Source: an uncultured Bacteroidaceae bacterium
GTDB taxonomy: Bacteria > Bacteroidota > Bacteroidia > Bacteroidales > Bacteroidaceae
DNA: 39,388 nucleotides
Direction: 5' to 3'
Assembly (NCBI GenBank): GCA_904501775.1
Contig: CAJGCJ010000003.1
Span: 1 to 39,388 of the forward strand
The translations under genes were made by a program, and so were the position numbers. This document shows positions 1-8,126 of the stretch, piece after piece. The notes beneath the pieces are model-generated. The model made no database searches. It saw only the letters and a list, made by a program, of their open reading frames with translations, and had not been told where the DNA came from. Each line of letters begins with the position of its first letter. Within the stretch, counting starts at the first letter, position 1.

Positions 1-63
1 GGTATAAGATTGAGCATGGCGGTCTACAACCCGGAGCAGATGCTGGCTGCTGATATAAAATAA
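1..63 (+). CDS. C-terminal tail of an unidentified gene, cut by the window start
   Basis: Frame 1 is open from base 1 to a TAA at 61-63 and gives a 20-residue tail ending AVYNPEQMLAADIK. The stop codon lies inside a perfect palindrome that looks like a terminator, which supports this being a real gene end. The tail is too short for me to assign a family, and no function is offered. Confidence 0.5.
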   Translation, partial: GIRLSMAVYNPEQMLAADIK

Positions 64-94
64 TGTCCTGTAGCAATTGCTACAGGACATTATT
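59..94. terminator. bidirectional terminator, 36-nt perfect palindrome
   Basis: Bases 59-94 are a perfect inverted repeat with core GTCCTGTAGC/GCTACAGGAC and an AATT centre. It lies between the plus-strand tail that stops at 61-63 and the minus-strand rubrerythrin gene that stops at 118. On the minus strand the stem is followed by TTTTATA, as expected for an intrinsic terminator of the rubrerythrin transcript. Confidence 0.8.
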
Positions 95-117
95 ATAAGA
101 TATACTATTTAATATTA

Positions 118-657
118 TTAATAGTTCTCGGGCTTGATCTGGAAGTGTGCCTTAGGATGTGCACATACGGGACACATTTCGGGAGCAGCCTTGCCGAAGT
201 GCAAGTGACCGCAGTTGCGGCACTGCCAGATGCAATCGCCATCGCGGCTGAATACCAAGTTACCCTTAACATTTGCAAGCAACTTGTTGTAGCGCTCCTC
301 GTGAGCCTTCTCTACTCTTGCAACCATCTCAAAGAGTGCTGCAATCTCAACAAAACCCTCTTCGCGAGCCTCTTTAGCCATTGTGGGATACATATCGGTC
401 CACTCCTCGTTCTCGCCGGCAGCAGCATCTACAAGGTTCTCGGCTGTACCCTCGATACCATGAACAAGTTTGAACCAAATCTTAGCGTGCTCCTTCTCCT
501 GATCGGCTGTTTCTTGGAAAATTGCAGCAATCTGCTCATAACCCTCTTTCTTAGCCTTGCTTGCATAGTATGTATACTTGTTACGAGCCTGACTCTCGCC
601 TGCAAATGCTTTCCACAAATTAGCTTCGGTCTTTGTTCCTTTCAATGATTTTTCCAT
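118..657 (-). CDS. rbr: rubrerythrin
   Basis: A 179-residue protein with the two rubrerythrin domains in the usual order. The N-terminal ferritin-like four-helix diiron domain (about 1-135) shows E21, E54-x-x-H57 and E116-x-x-H119. The C-terminal rubredoxin-like domain has the Fe(SCys)4 pairs C146-x-x-C149 and C162-x-x-C165. The family is a cytoplasmic peroxidase that reduces hydrogen peroxide with electrons from NADH via rubredoxin or other donors, and protects anaerobes from transient oxygen exposure. The length is normal for the family and the MEKSLKGTKTEANL start is typical. It is monocistronic in appearance: a hairpin terminator follows and 190 bp separate it from fumarase. I see no clear TAnnTTTG box upstream. 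The next gene encodes an oxygen-labile [4Fe-4S] fumarase, but no shared promoter is visible. Confidence 0.97.
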   Translation of the reverse strand: MEKSLKGTKTEANLWKAFAGESQARNKYTYYASKAKKEGYEQIAAIFQETADQEKEHAKIWFKLVHGIEGTAENLVDAAAGENEEWTDMYPTMAKEAREEGFVEIAALFEMVARVEKAHEERYNKLLANVKGNLVFSRDGDCIWQCRNCGHLHFGKAAPEMCPVCAHPKAHFQIKPENY

Positions 658-800
658 AGTTTTATCAGATATTTTTAATTCTTACTTTATATAAATGTTT
701 TTCACATGCAATTATCGCAATTTTTAACGATGTTTACAAATGATTTATTAAAAATATGTCGGATGATAAGAATTTTTAAGTAAAACAGCGTCAACAAAAA

Positions 801-830
801 ACAATACCCGAAGCAATGCCCGGGTATTGT
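801..830 (-). terminator. intrinsic terminator of fumarase
   Basis: Arms ACAATACCCG (801-810) and CGGGTATTGT (821-830) are perfectly complementary around a 10-nt loop. Read on the minus strand the stem runs directly into TTTTTTGTTGA, a good U-tract. It lies 18 nt past the fumarase stop codon. Confidence 0.85.
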
Positions 831-847
831 AATGCTATTGTAATGAA

Positions 848-2497
848 TTACTTTTTGCAGCTGCCTACACAAACGGGCTTGATCTGCTTGAAGAAATCGT
901 TACCCTTATCATCCACAAGAATGAATGCGGGGAAGTCCTCGACCTCGATTTTCCAGATAGCCTCCATACCAAGCTCGGGATACTCTACACACTCGATGCT
1001 CTTGATATTGTTCTGAGCAAGGATAGCCGCAGGACCACCGATTGAGCCAAGGTAGAAACCGCCATGCTTTTGACAAGCGTCGGTCACCTGCTGGCTGCGG
1101 TTACCTTTGGCAAGCATAATCATGCTGCCGCCATTTTCTTGGAACAGGTCGACATATGAATCCATACGGCCAGCTGTGGTGGGTCCCATAGAGCCGCAAG
1201 GCATTCCTGCAGGAGTCTTGGCAGGACCTGCATAGTAGATAGGATGGTCCTTGATATACTGGGGAAGTCCTTCGCCACGGTCGATGCGCTCTTTCAGCTT
1301 AGCGTGTGCGATGTCACGACCTACGATGATTGTTCCATTGAGTGAGAGACGTGTAGAAACAGGATATTTGGTAAGCTCCTTGAGAATCTCGCTCATAGGC
1401 TGGTTGAGGTTTATTTTAACAGCCTCGCCCTCGCCTGCATTGCGGAGCTCCTCGGGGATAAGTGAACCGGGGTTATCATCGAGCTTCTCAATCCAGATAC
1501 CGTCCTTGTTAATCTTACACTTTATGTTACGGTCGGCCGAACAACTTACACCCATTCCCACGGGGCAGCTTGCGCCGTGACGGGGCAGACGTACAATACG
1601 GATGTCGTGTGCAAGATATTTACCACCGAACTGAGCACCCAAGCCAATGCGGTGTGCCTCGGCAAGCACCTCTTTCTCGAGCTCTACATCGCGGAAAGCA
1701 CGGCCTGTCTCGTCACCTGTTGTGGGGAGACCGTCGTAATAGTGAGTAGAGGCGAGCTTAACTGTTAGAAGATTCTTCTCGGCCGATGTACCGCCAATCA
1801 CGAATGCGATGTGATAGGGAGGACAAGCAGCTGTGCCCAAGCTCTTCATCTTCTCAACAAGGAAGGGAACAAGTGTCGCAGGGTTAAGAAGCGCCTTTGT
1901 CTCTTGGTAGAGGTATGTCTTGTTGGCCGAACCACCACCCTTTGTAACCATAAGGAACTTATACTCCATTCCTTCGGTTGCCTCAAGGTCGATCTGTGCA
2001 GGAAGGTTGCAACGTGTGTTCACCTCGTCGTACATTGTAAGGGGTGCGTTCTGGCTGTAACGCAAGTTCTCTTGTGTGTATGTATCGTAGACACCGCGTG
2101 CAAGTGCCTCTTCGTCACAGAAGCCTGTCCACACCTGCTGACCCTTCTCGCCATGGATAATTGCTGTACCTGTATCCTGACACAAGGGGAGCTGGCCTTT
2201 GCAAGCAACCTCGGCATTGCGAAGGAATGTCAGAGCCACATATTTGTCGTTATCGCTTGCCTCTGGGTCGCTAAGAATCTTAGCCACCTGCTCGTTGTGC
2301 TCGCGACGGAGCATAAACGATACATCGCGAAACGCTGTGCGCGACAAAAGTGTAAGCGCCTCGGGTGTCACCTTGAGTACCGGAGTACCTTCGAAATCAC
2401 CAACCGATACACCCTCTTTGGTCAAGAGGTAGTACTCTGTCGTATCCTCACCGTGCTGGAACATATGAGAATACTTGAATTCGGGAATTGTTGCCAT
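848..2497 (-). CDS. fumA: class I fumarate hydratase ([4Fe-4S], FumA/B type)
   Basis: A 549-residue protein, the length of E. coli FumA/B, which catalyses reversible hydration of fumarate to malate. The N-terminal cluster-binding domain has C106 (PLCQDTGTA), C225 (AACPPYHIAFVIGG) and C319 (GMGVSC). These align with the three cluster ligands of E. coli FumA at an offset of one residue. The C-terminal beta domain contains the MPCGSMGPTTAGRMD and GGFYLGSIGGPAA segments. In Bacteroidales this enzyme is part of the reductive branch from oxaloacetate to succinate used in fumarate respiration; that pathway role is inferred from the group. It lies 42 bp downstream of hflX on the same strand, so cotranscription is possible, and a strong terminator follows. 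The symbol could equally be fumB; no second fumarase is visible here. Confidence 0.95.
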   Translation of the reverse strand: MATIPEFKYSHMFQHGEDTTEYYLLTKEGVSVGDFEGTPVLKVTPEALTLLSRTAFRDVSFMLRREHNEQVAKILSDPEASDNDKYVALTFLRNAEVACKGQLPLCQDTGTAIIHGEKGQQVWTGFCDEEALARGVYDTYTQENLRYSQNAPLTMYDEVNTRCNLPAQIDLEATEGMEYKFLMVTKGGGSANKTYLYQETKALLNPATLVPFLVEKMKSLGTAACPPYHIAFVIGGTSAEKNLLTVKLASTHYYDGLPTTGDETGRAFRDVELEKEVLAEAHRIGLGAQFGGKYLAHDIRIVRLPRHGASCPVGMGVSCSADRNIKCKINKDGIWIEKLDDNPGSLIPEELRNAGEGEAVKINLNQPMSEILKELTKYPVSTRLSLNGTIIVGRDIAHAKLKERIDRGEGLPQYIKDHPIYYAGPAKTPAGMPCGSMGPTTAGRMDSYVDLFQENGGSMIMLAKGNRSQQVTDACQKHGGFYLGSIGGPAAILAQNNIKSIECVEYPELGMEAIWKIEVEDFPAFILVDDKGNDFFKQIKPVCVGSCKK

Positions 2498-2539
2498 AAT
2501 TGTATATAATTTGGGGTAAAATTAATCGTTTGTCTGATA

Positions 2540-3796
2540 CTATTCCTCGTCTGCTATAGTATAGAGGAAGTCATTATAGGGGTATTTCTGCACATGCAAC
2601 TCGCACACTCGCTTGTAGATTATATCCTTGAGCGTATCGATATTCTGTTTCTCGCGTGCCGATATGAAGATACAGTTCTCCTCGAGCTTTGCCATCCAAC
2701 TGTTCTTCAACTCATCGAGTGTCATGTTCTCGCGTGTCTTTGGCGTAAGGTCGTCCTCGTCCTTTTGCACATATGTAAAAGCATCGACCTTGTTGAAGAC
2801 CACCATCATGGGTTTGTCGCCACAGTTAAGGTCGGCAAGTGTCTTGTTCACCACCTCTATCTGCTCCTCAAAATCGGGGTGCGACACATCAACCACATGC
2901 AGCAGCATATCGGCCTCGCGCACCTCGTCGAGTGTCGACTTGAAAGACTCTACAAGGTCGGTAGGTAGCTTGCGGATGAAACCTACTGTGTCGGACAACA
3001 GGAAGGGAAGGTTCTCGATGATTACCTTGCGCACTGTTGTATCAAGGGTTGCAAAGAGCTTATTCTCGGCAAAGACCTCACTCTTGGCAAGCAGGTTCAT
3101 CAATGTCGATTTTCCGACGTTGGTATATCCTACGAGTGCTACGCGTATAAGGCGGCCTCTGTTCTTACGCTGTATGGATTTCTGACGGTCAATCTGCGAC
3201 AACTGCTCCTTGAGCAGTGACATACGGCCAAGGATTATACGGCGGTCCATCTCGAGCTGTGTCTCACCCGGACCGCGAAGACCTACGCTGCCGCCTTTTC
3301 CGGCACCGCCACCCGAGCCACCACCCTGTCGTTCAAGGTGGGTCCACAGACGTTGCAGACGCGGCAGCATATATTTATACTGCGCCAACTCGACCTGTAC
3401 CTTGGCGTGAGCCGTCTGGGCACGCATCGCAAAGATATCGAGAATAAGCGAAGTACGGTCGAGAATCTTTATCTTAAGTTCCTTCTCGATGTTACGTATC
3501 TGTTTGGCCGAGAGTTCGTCATCGAATATTACCATTCCAATCTCTTCATCGCTGTCCTTGCGCATTTCCACATACTCGGCAATCTCTTTCAGCTTACCGC
3601 TGCCGACGTATGTCACGGGATGGGGGTGGTCTATGCGCTGTGTAAAGCGCTTTACAACCTGAGCGCCTGCCGTATCGGCAAGAAACTCAAGTTCGTCGAG
3701 ATACTCGTTTGTCTTACGCTCGTTTTGGGTGGAGGTAATAAGTCCTACAAGTATCGCTGTTTCTATTTTTGTTGTTGAAATAACAAATTCTTTCAT
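2540..3796 (-). CDS. hflX: GTPase HflX (ribosome-associated)
   Basis: A 418-residue protein with HflX architecture. The N-terminal HflX-specific domain (about 15-200) includes the HPHPVTYVGSGKLKE segment, and a glycine-rich linker (about 158-178) leads into GPGETQLE. The G domain has G1 GYTNVGKS (223-230), G3 DTVG (269-272) followed by FIRKLP, and G4 NKVD (335-338). Family knowledge: HflX binds the 50S subunit, splits stalled or stress-arrested 70S ribosomes and hydrolyses GTP and ATP. The start MKEFVIS is chosen because a promoter-like TATCTTCG lies 27-34 nt upstream on the same strand. Fumarase follows after 42 bp. Confidence 0.96.
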   Translation of the reverse strand: MKEFVISTTKIETAILVGLITSTQNERKTNEYLDELEFLADTAGAQVVKRFTQRIDHPHPVTYVGSGKLKEIAEYVEMRKDSDEEIGMVIFDDELSAKQIRNIEKELKIKILDRTSLILDIFAMRAQTAHAKVQVELAQYKYMLPRLQRLWTHLERQGGGSGGGAGKGGSVGLRGPGETQLEMDRRIILGRMSLLKEQLSQIDRQKSIQRKNRGRLIRVALVGYTNVGKSTLMNLLAKSEVFAENKLFATLDTTVRKVIIENLPFLLSDTVGFIRKLPTDLVESFKSTLDEVREADMLLHVVDVSHPDFEEQIEVVNKTLADLNCGDKPMMVVFNKVDAFTYVQKDEDDLTPKTRENMTLDELKNSWMAKLEENCIFISAREKQNIDTLKDIIYKRVCELHVQKYPYNDFLYTIADEE

Positions 3797-3822
3797 TCAG
3801 TGCAAAATCATCTATTTAGATG

Positions 3823-3855
3823 CGAAGATAGTGATATTTTTTTATGCTGACGAAA
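3823..3855 (-). promoter_or_regulatory. putative sigma-ABfr promoter of hflX
   Basis: On the minus strand TTTC (3855-3852) precedes a -7-like TATCTTCG (3830-3823) with a 21-nt spacer, ending 26 nt before the hflX start codon. The -33 element is not a perfect TTTG. Confidence 0.5.
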
Positions 3856-3934
3856 TAATGGATAATTAAAATATCTGTATCGAAGAATTACCGTCTGCGC
3901 CGACCTTTCCGGCACATATCATTTTATAATAGGA

Positions 3935-5059
3935 TTATACTATAGCACGATAGATACCACCGGCTACGGTGCGTACAAGATTCTTCATCTCCAATTCGAA
4001 TAGCGCCGACATTATAATGCCTACAGGGACATCGAGGGCTATTACAATCTGGTTTATCTGCAGTCCATCGCTATGGTCGCGCAGAAGTTCAAGCACACTC
4101 TCTTCCATTGGCGGGAGCAGGGGGAATAGCTCCCTCTCCTCGTCCGGTGTATTATTATTTTGGGGTGTCCAGTTCATTGCCTCGACAAAGTCATAGGCCG
4201 AGGTAATGAGCCCGGCCCTGTTGCGGGCTATAAGTTCGTTGCATCCGCATGAGTTCTTATCGTTTATTCTACCGGGGAAAGCAAAGCAGTCGCGTGAATA
4301 TCCCGTTGCCAAAGAGGCTGTTACCAACGAACCTCCATACGAGGGCGACTCTACCACCACTGTCGCATCGGCTATTCCGGCAACTATGCGGTTACGCTGC
4401 AGAAAGTTTCCCTTGAAAGGATCTGTGCCACTCATGTACTCGGTGAGCACACCACCATTCTGCAGCATCTCCTTTGCCACACTACGATGCGCCGAGGGAT
4501 AAATTCTGTCGAGTCCGTGTGCCAGCACACCTATTGTAGGAAGGCCTGCCTTCAATGCCGCACGATGGGCACACACATCCACTCCGTAGGCAAGACCACT
4601 TACTATAAGCGTATCGGGCAGTAGGCGGGCAAGGTCGGAAACAAATGCCTCACATATATCCTTACCATACTCGGTTACTCGACGTGTACCTACCACAGAG
4701 ACAACGTGTGCTGCATTGAGGTTGACATTTCCCATTGTATACATCACTACAGGAGCATCGCTACACTCCTTGAGACGGTAGGGATATTCGTCACTGTTGT
4801 ATGATATTATCCTTATGCCCTTTGACGTTGTAAATTCGAGTTCTTTCTCGGCGCATTCAAAGATTGACCTGTCTGATAGCGATTCTATCAGTTTAGCGGA
4901 TGCACCGGGAAGCATATCGTGTATATTGCCGATATTGGCAAACAGCTGCGATGCACTCCCTGCTACCTCCAATATCTGCAAAAGAAGAGCAGCATTCACG
5001 CCCCGCACCTTAGTGAGTGCAAGAAGTGAAAGCTGCTCGTTATTGTTGTTTTGTGCCAC
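3935..5059 (-). CDS. dprA: DNA processing protein DprA (Smf)
   Basis: A 374-residue protein of the Smf/DprA family, which loads RecA onto incoming single-stranded DNA during natural transformation. An N-terminal helical, HhH/SAM-like part (1-90) precedes the extended Rossmann fold. That fold carries the VVGTRRVTEYG, SGLAYGVDVCAH, AHGLDRIYPSAH and NFLQRNRIVAG motifs of the ssDNA-binding surface. A C-terminal winged-helix (DML1-like) segment, about 310-374, ends LVRTVAGGIYRAIV. It starts 17 bp after the TPR lipoprotein gene stop and is probably read from that gene's promoter. DprA is widespread in Bacteroidota, including strains not known to be transformable, so its presence alone does not prove competence. 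No other competence genes occur in the window. Confidence 0.95.
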   Translation of the reverse strand: MAQNNNNEQLSLLALTKVRGVNAALLLQILEVAGSASQLFANIGNIHDMLPGASAKLIESLSDRSIFECAEKELEFTTSKGIRIISYNSDEYPYRLKECSDAPVVMYTMGNVNLNAAHVVSVVGTRRVTEYGKDICEAFVSDLARLLPDTLIVSGLAYGVDVCAHRAALKAGLPTIGVLAHGLDRIYPSAHRSVAKEMLQNGGVLTEYMSGTDPFKGNFLQRNRIVAGIADATVVVESPSYGGSLVTASLATGYSRDCFAFPGRINDKNSCGCNELIARNRAGLITSAYDFVEAMNWTPQNNNTPDEERELFPLLPPMEESVLELLRDHSDGLQINQIVIALDVPVGIIMSALFELEMKNLVRTVAGGIYRAIV

Positions 5060-5076
5060 TATCGGCTACTGTTTTC

Positions 5077-6780
5077 TTACTTTATGATAGCCTGGAAAGC
5101 CTCGCTGCCTGCGAACTTCGCGAACTCAAGGTCACCAAGCGCCTTCTGTGCCATTGAAGAGTCGAGCTTAACAGCATTCTTCAAACCATCGTACAAAAGT
5201 GACGCGTTGTTTGTACGTGCACCGAGTACTGCTGTAAGATAGTATGTTGTTGCATCAGGCTCATTTACTGCTGACAAAGTGTTCTTTGCAGAACTGTAGT
5301 CCTTGTTAAGAATCTGTGCAAGAGCTGCGCTGTTGCTGGGCTCTGAACCGAAGAGGTCGGCTGCACGTGCATACGGGCCCTGAGCAATGTACAATGAAGC
5401 AAGAGCCTCGTCGCCATCCTTAGAGTTAGAACCCTTAGCCATGTATGTCTCGGCCTTAGCTACATCACCGTCGAGCAATGCAAGATAACCCAAGTTAACA
5501 TTTACCTCGGGAGCATTGGGAGCCAAAGAAGCGGCCTTGCTCCAATACTGTGCTGCAGTCTTGTAGTCGCCCTTGTCGTAAGCGAGCATACCAAGGTTGT
5601 TGTAAGCACGGTAATCCTTGGGATAGAGACGTGCTGCTGTCTTATAGATATTCTCCTTCTCTGCTACGTTGTCTGTTATAACCGCTGCGTAGAGAATCTC
5701 CTCGAGTGACAACTCCTTGGCATCAGCCTTGAACTGCTCCATAATCTCGCTGTCGGTGCGACCCAACAACTGGTAGTTCAATGTGATACGTGCACGACGC
5801 AACTGGGGAAGAACCTCGTCGGCAAGTTCGCTGTAAACAGAAGAGATGTTCTTTATCTGTGCCTCACGCTCCTCGGGATCGGAATACATTGACAACACGC
5901 GGATGATAAGCTCCTTATCGGGGAGGTTAGACTGTGCTACAAGCTGCTGGAAACCTTCCCAGTCCTCAGCTGTATAATCGGTATCAAGGTTACCCTCGAG
6001 CTTGGCAGCCTTCATCTGCTTGCGAACATAGTTGGCTGTATTCTTCTCACGACCGGTAGCAACATTCACGTTGAGTGACATATCACCATCGGGAGAAGCA
6101 TAAGCTGCAACCTCAACATTCTCGAGAACCTTTCTCTCAGTGTCGGCAGCAACAGCCTTCATAGCCTCCTTAAGAGCCTTGATAGACTCAGTGTTCAACT
6201 GGTTGTTACGCAAGTTGGTCTGCTGGATCAAGAACATGATATTTGCCTGCTGAGCCTGCTTGATAACGCGCTGGAAAGCGTCCTCACCCAATGCAGTATT
6301 TGCACTTACAACAGTTGAACGATACAACTGCGATGTAGCGATACAGCCATCGGCAACTTTAACCTCGGGAAGCTCGTAGCTCTTGCTGCCCTTAGTTACG
6401 TTAAACTTAAGATACAATGCAGAGTTAGCCATCTCGGGCTTGTAGTCGAACTTCATTTTCATTGTAAAGTTACCACCATTCTCGTAAGAAACTACACGGT
6501 TGTTACCCTGTACCTTCTCGCCTTGGAATGTTACTGACTCGGCAACAGACTCACCACCCTCGTACTTCAGAACGGGAGTAACTGTGAGAATAGACTTCTT
6601 GTTGAAAAACTCAGCGGGGAAACGACCGTCAATTGTTACAGGTACCTCAGTGCCGACAACCTCGAGCACAGCAGGTGTTACTGTAAAGTATTGCGACTGT
6701 AATCCACTCATCTTTGAACTACAAGAGCTCAAAAGCGCAATTGTCACTAATGACAAGATTGTTGTAATTTTCTTAAACAT
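5077..6780 (-). CDS. outer-membrane-associated lipoprotein with OmpA-like segment and C-terminal TPRs
   Basis: From the ATG at 6780 the protein has 567 residues. Residues 1-20 form a lipoprotein signal peptide with lipobox LLSSC (C20). The following SSKM lacks the acidic export signal of surface lipoproteins, so a periplasmic location is more likely. Residues about 30-145 look like beta-strand repeats. Residues 180-260 resemble the OmpA-like domain seen in Bacteroidales envelope proteins, with an ASPDG motif at 228-232 and then N-x-x-x-GREKNTANYV. Residues about 395-567 hold tetratricopeptide repeats (YRAYNNLGMLAYDKGDY; EVNVNLGYLALLDGD). A longer frame reaches 6930, but a TATATTTG box lies inside that extension and the lipobox peptide begins at M51 of it, so the shorter start is preferred. 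dprA follows 17 bp downstream. Exact function unknown; cell-envelope organisation or peptidoglycan association is an inference. Confidence 0.85.
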   Translation of the reverse strand: MFKKITTILSLVTIALLSSCSSKMSGLQSQYFTVTPAVLEVVGTEVPVTIDGRFPAEFFNKKSILTVTPVLKYEGGESVAESVTFQGEKVQGNNRVVSYENGGNFTMKMKFDYKPEMANSALYLKFNVTKGSKSYELPEVKVADGCIATSQLYRSTVVSANTALGEDAFQRVIKQAQQANIMFLIQQTNLRNNQLNTESIKALKEAMKAVAADTERKVLENVEVAAYASPDGDMSLNVNVATGREKNTANYVRKQMKAAKLEGNLDTDYTAEDWEGFQQLVAQSNLPDKELIIRVLSMYSDPEEREAQIKNISSVYSELADEVLPQLRRARITLNYQLLGRTDSEIMEQFKADAKELSLEEILYAAVITDNVAEKENIYKTAARLYPKDYRAYNNLGMLAYDKGDYKTAAQYWSKAASLAPNAPEVNVNLGYLALLDGDVAKAETYMAKGSNSKDGDEALASLYIAQGPYARAADLFGSEPSNSAALAQILNKDYSSAKNTLSAVNEPDATTYYLTAVLGARTNNASLLYDGLKNAVKLDSSMAQKALGDLEFAKFAGSEAFQAIIK

Positions 6781-6907
6781 CACAAATTCCTTTGAAATTT
6801 TTATAATCACTGTTAATTTATTATTTATCAACCTATTACATCGGATTTTCACATCAAAAGCGCCTTGTTTTTGACAAGAATCCCGACATAAAGCCAAAAA
6901 GTTAGTG

Positions 6908-6941
6908 CAAATATACAAAACAAAATACACATTTAAAGCAA
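6908..6941 (-). promoter_or_regulatory. putative promoter of the TPR lipoprotein gene
   Basis: The minus strand shows TATATTTG (6915-6908), an exact TAnnTTTG -7 box, with TTG at 6941-6939 (23-nt spacer). This predicts a leader of roughly 120 nt before the ATG at 6780. Confidence 0.5.
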
Positions 6942-6970
6942 CTTACCGCGATTTTATATATATAAATTTA

Positions 6971-7903
6971 CTATTTTTTTAAGTCGGGCTGTTTCGACGG
7001 CCTGCTTCGAGGATGAAACTCTATAATCTCGGAGCGCAGACGATGGCGGTCGATGTGGGTATAAATCTCGGTGGTAGATATGCTTTCGTGTCCTAAAATA
7101 GCCTGTATAATGCGCAGATTGGCTCCGCCTTCGAGCATGTGCGTCGCAAACGAATGACGGAACGTGTGAGGGCTGACATTCTTATTGATGCCTGCACGCT
7201 CGACTGTATCCTTTATCATACGGAACACCGTTATCCGGGAGAGTGGCTTACCGCGCCTCTCGCTCACAAAGACATAATCCTGAAAGCCGGGTTTCACAGC
7301 TATGCGCTCCCGATCGTAGAGATAGTAATTCAGTTCACTTATGGCACTCTCCGATATCGGAACAAGACGCTGTTTGTTGCCTTTTCCAATCACGCGGATG
7401 AACTCTTCGGTAAGATTGAGGTCAGAGAGACGCAACCCGCACAATTCCGAAACGCGCAAGCCGCAACTGTAGAGCATCTCAATTATAGCCCTATTGCGTT
7501 GCCCCTCAAGAATATCGCAATTGACAGCCTTTATTATACGGTCAATCTCGCCAACAGTAAGCACGTCGGGCAGATGCAGTCCTATCTTGGGAGAGCGCAG
7601 AAGCTCGGTGGGATTCCTCTCGATATAACCGTCGAGCTTAAAGAATGTATAAAGAGAGCGCAACGACGATATGATGCGCGCCTGACTGCGCGGATGTATT
7701 CCTACATCGGCAAGCGTCTCAAGAAAACGGCGAAAATCGTCAAGTTCTGCATCCTCGAGCTTCTTACCCTCATCATCAAGATAGCTGCCGAACCTGACAA
7801 CATCCATCATATACGCCTCAACGGTACGCGGAGAAAGCCCCTTTTCGAGACGCAGATATATACGGTATCTCTCCAACGGAGAGTTTATCTTTTTTGCACA
7901 CAT
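6971..7903 (-). CDS. xerD: site-specific tyrosine recombinase XerD
   Basis: Taken from MCAKKINSPLERYRIYL (7903) the protein has 310 residues, normal for XerC/XerD. An N-terminal SAM-like core-binding domain (about 8-95) includes LRLEKGLSPRTVEAY. The catalytic domain carries the full set R150 (GLRVSEL), K174 (GKGNKQR), H246-x-x-R249 (HTFRHSFATH), H272 (LGHESI) and nucleophile Y281 (EIYTHID). XerC and XerD together resolve chromosome dimers at dif, under FtsK control. The frame is open upstream to 7972, but the added 23 residues are hydrophobic and atypical for Xer proteins. No flanking mobile-element genes or repeats are visible, so it is judged housekeeping rather than an element integrase. 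XerC versus XerD is assigned from the general look only. Confidence 0.9.
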   Translation of the reverse strand: MCAKKINSPLERYRIYLRLEKGLSPRTVEAYMMDVVRFGSYLDDEGKKLEDAELDDFRRFLETLADVGIHPRSQARIISSLRSLYTFFKLDGYIERNPTELLRSPKIGLHLPDVLTVGEIDRIIKAVNCDILEGQRNRAIIEMLYSCGLRVSELCGLRLSDLNLTEEFIRVIGKGNKQRLVPISESAISELNYYLYDRERIAVKPGFQDYVFVSERRGKPLSRITVFRMIKDTVERAGINKNVSPHTFRHSFATHMLEGGANLRIIQAILGHESISTTEIYTHIDRHRLRSEIIEFHPRSRPSKQPDLKK

Positions 7904-8070
7904 GCCTGTTTGTCCAAACGGAATTATCATTAATATAAGGCAGAAAGCCAAAGCAGGCATCTGCAGATGCAAAAATAGGCAAATTAAAGGATAAAACTTT
8001 TACAACAGCATCTGTTTTTAGACGTTGTTGATTTTTTATTGCCGGCAACAAAAATCTTTCAAAAGATACA

Positions 8071-8111
8071 TTGTCTCTTTTTTTTGTGTATCTTCGCGAC
8101 AAAATGTCGCG
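8071..8111 (+). promoter_or_regulatory. promoter-like box with start-site hairpin ahead of the methyltransferase operon
   Basis: TATCTTCG at 8089-8096 fits the -7 consensus; the nearest TTG (8071-8073) is only 15 nt away, so the -33 element is uncertain. Overlapping it is a perfect 7-bp inverted repeat, CGCGACA (8095-8101), AAA, TGTCGCG (8105-8111), placed where transcription should begin. The rest of the divergent gap 7904-8126 contains TATTTTTG on the minus strand (7977-7970), possibly the xerD -7 box. Confidence 0.4.
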
Positions 8112-8126
8112 CAAGCGGTTACAACA

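Noticed and set aside
1811..2509. 232-codon open frame on the plus strand inside fumarase
   Set aside because: Antisense shadow of the fumarase coding sequence; Cys- and Leu-rich with no family match.
6781..6930. 50-residue N-terminal extension of the TPR lipoprotein
   Set aside because: It would bury the lipoprotein signal peptide and includes a TATATTTG promoter box.
6971..7903. Tyrosine recombinase as the integrase of a mobile element
   Set aside because: It has standard XerD length and motifs, with housekeeping neighbours and no tRNA, att repeat or cargo genes nearby.
7139..7933. 264-codon open frame on the plus strand across xerD
   Set aside because: Antisense to the recombinase catalytic domain; no recognisable protein features.
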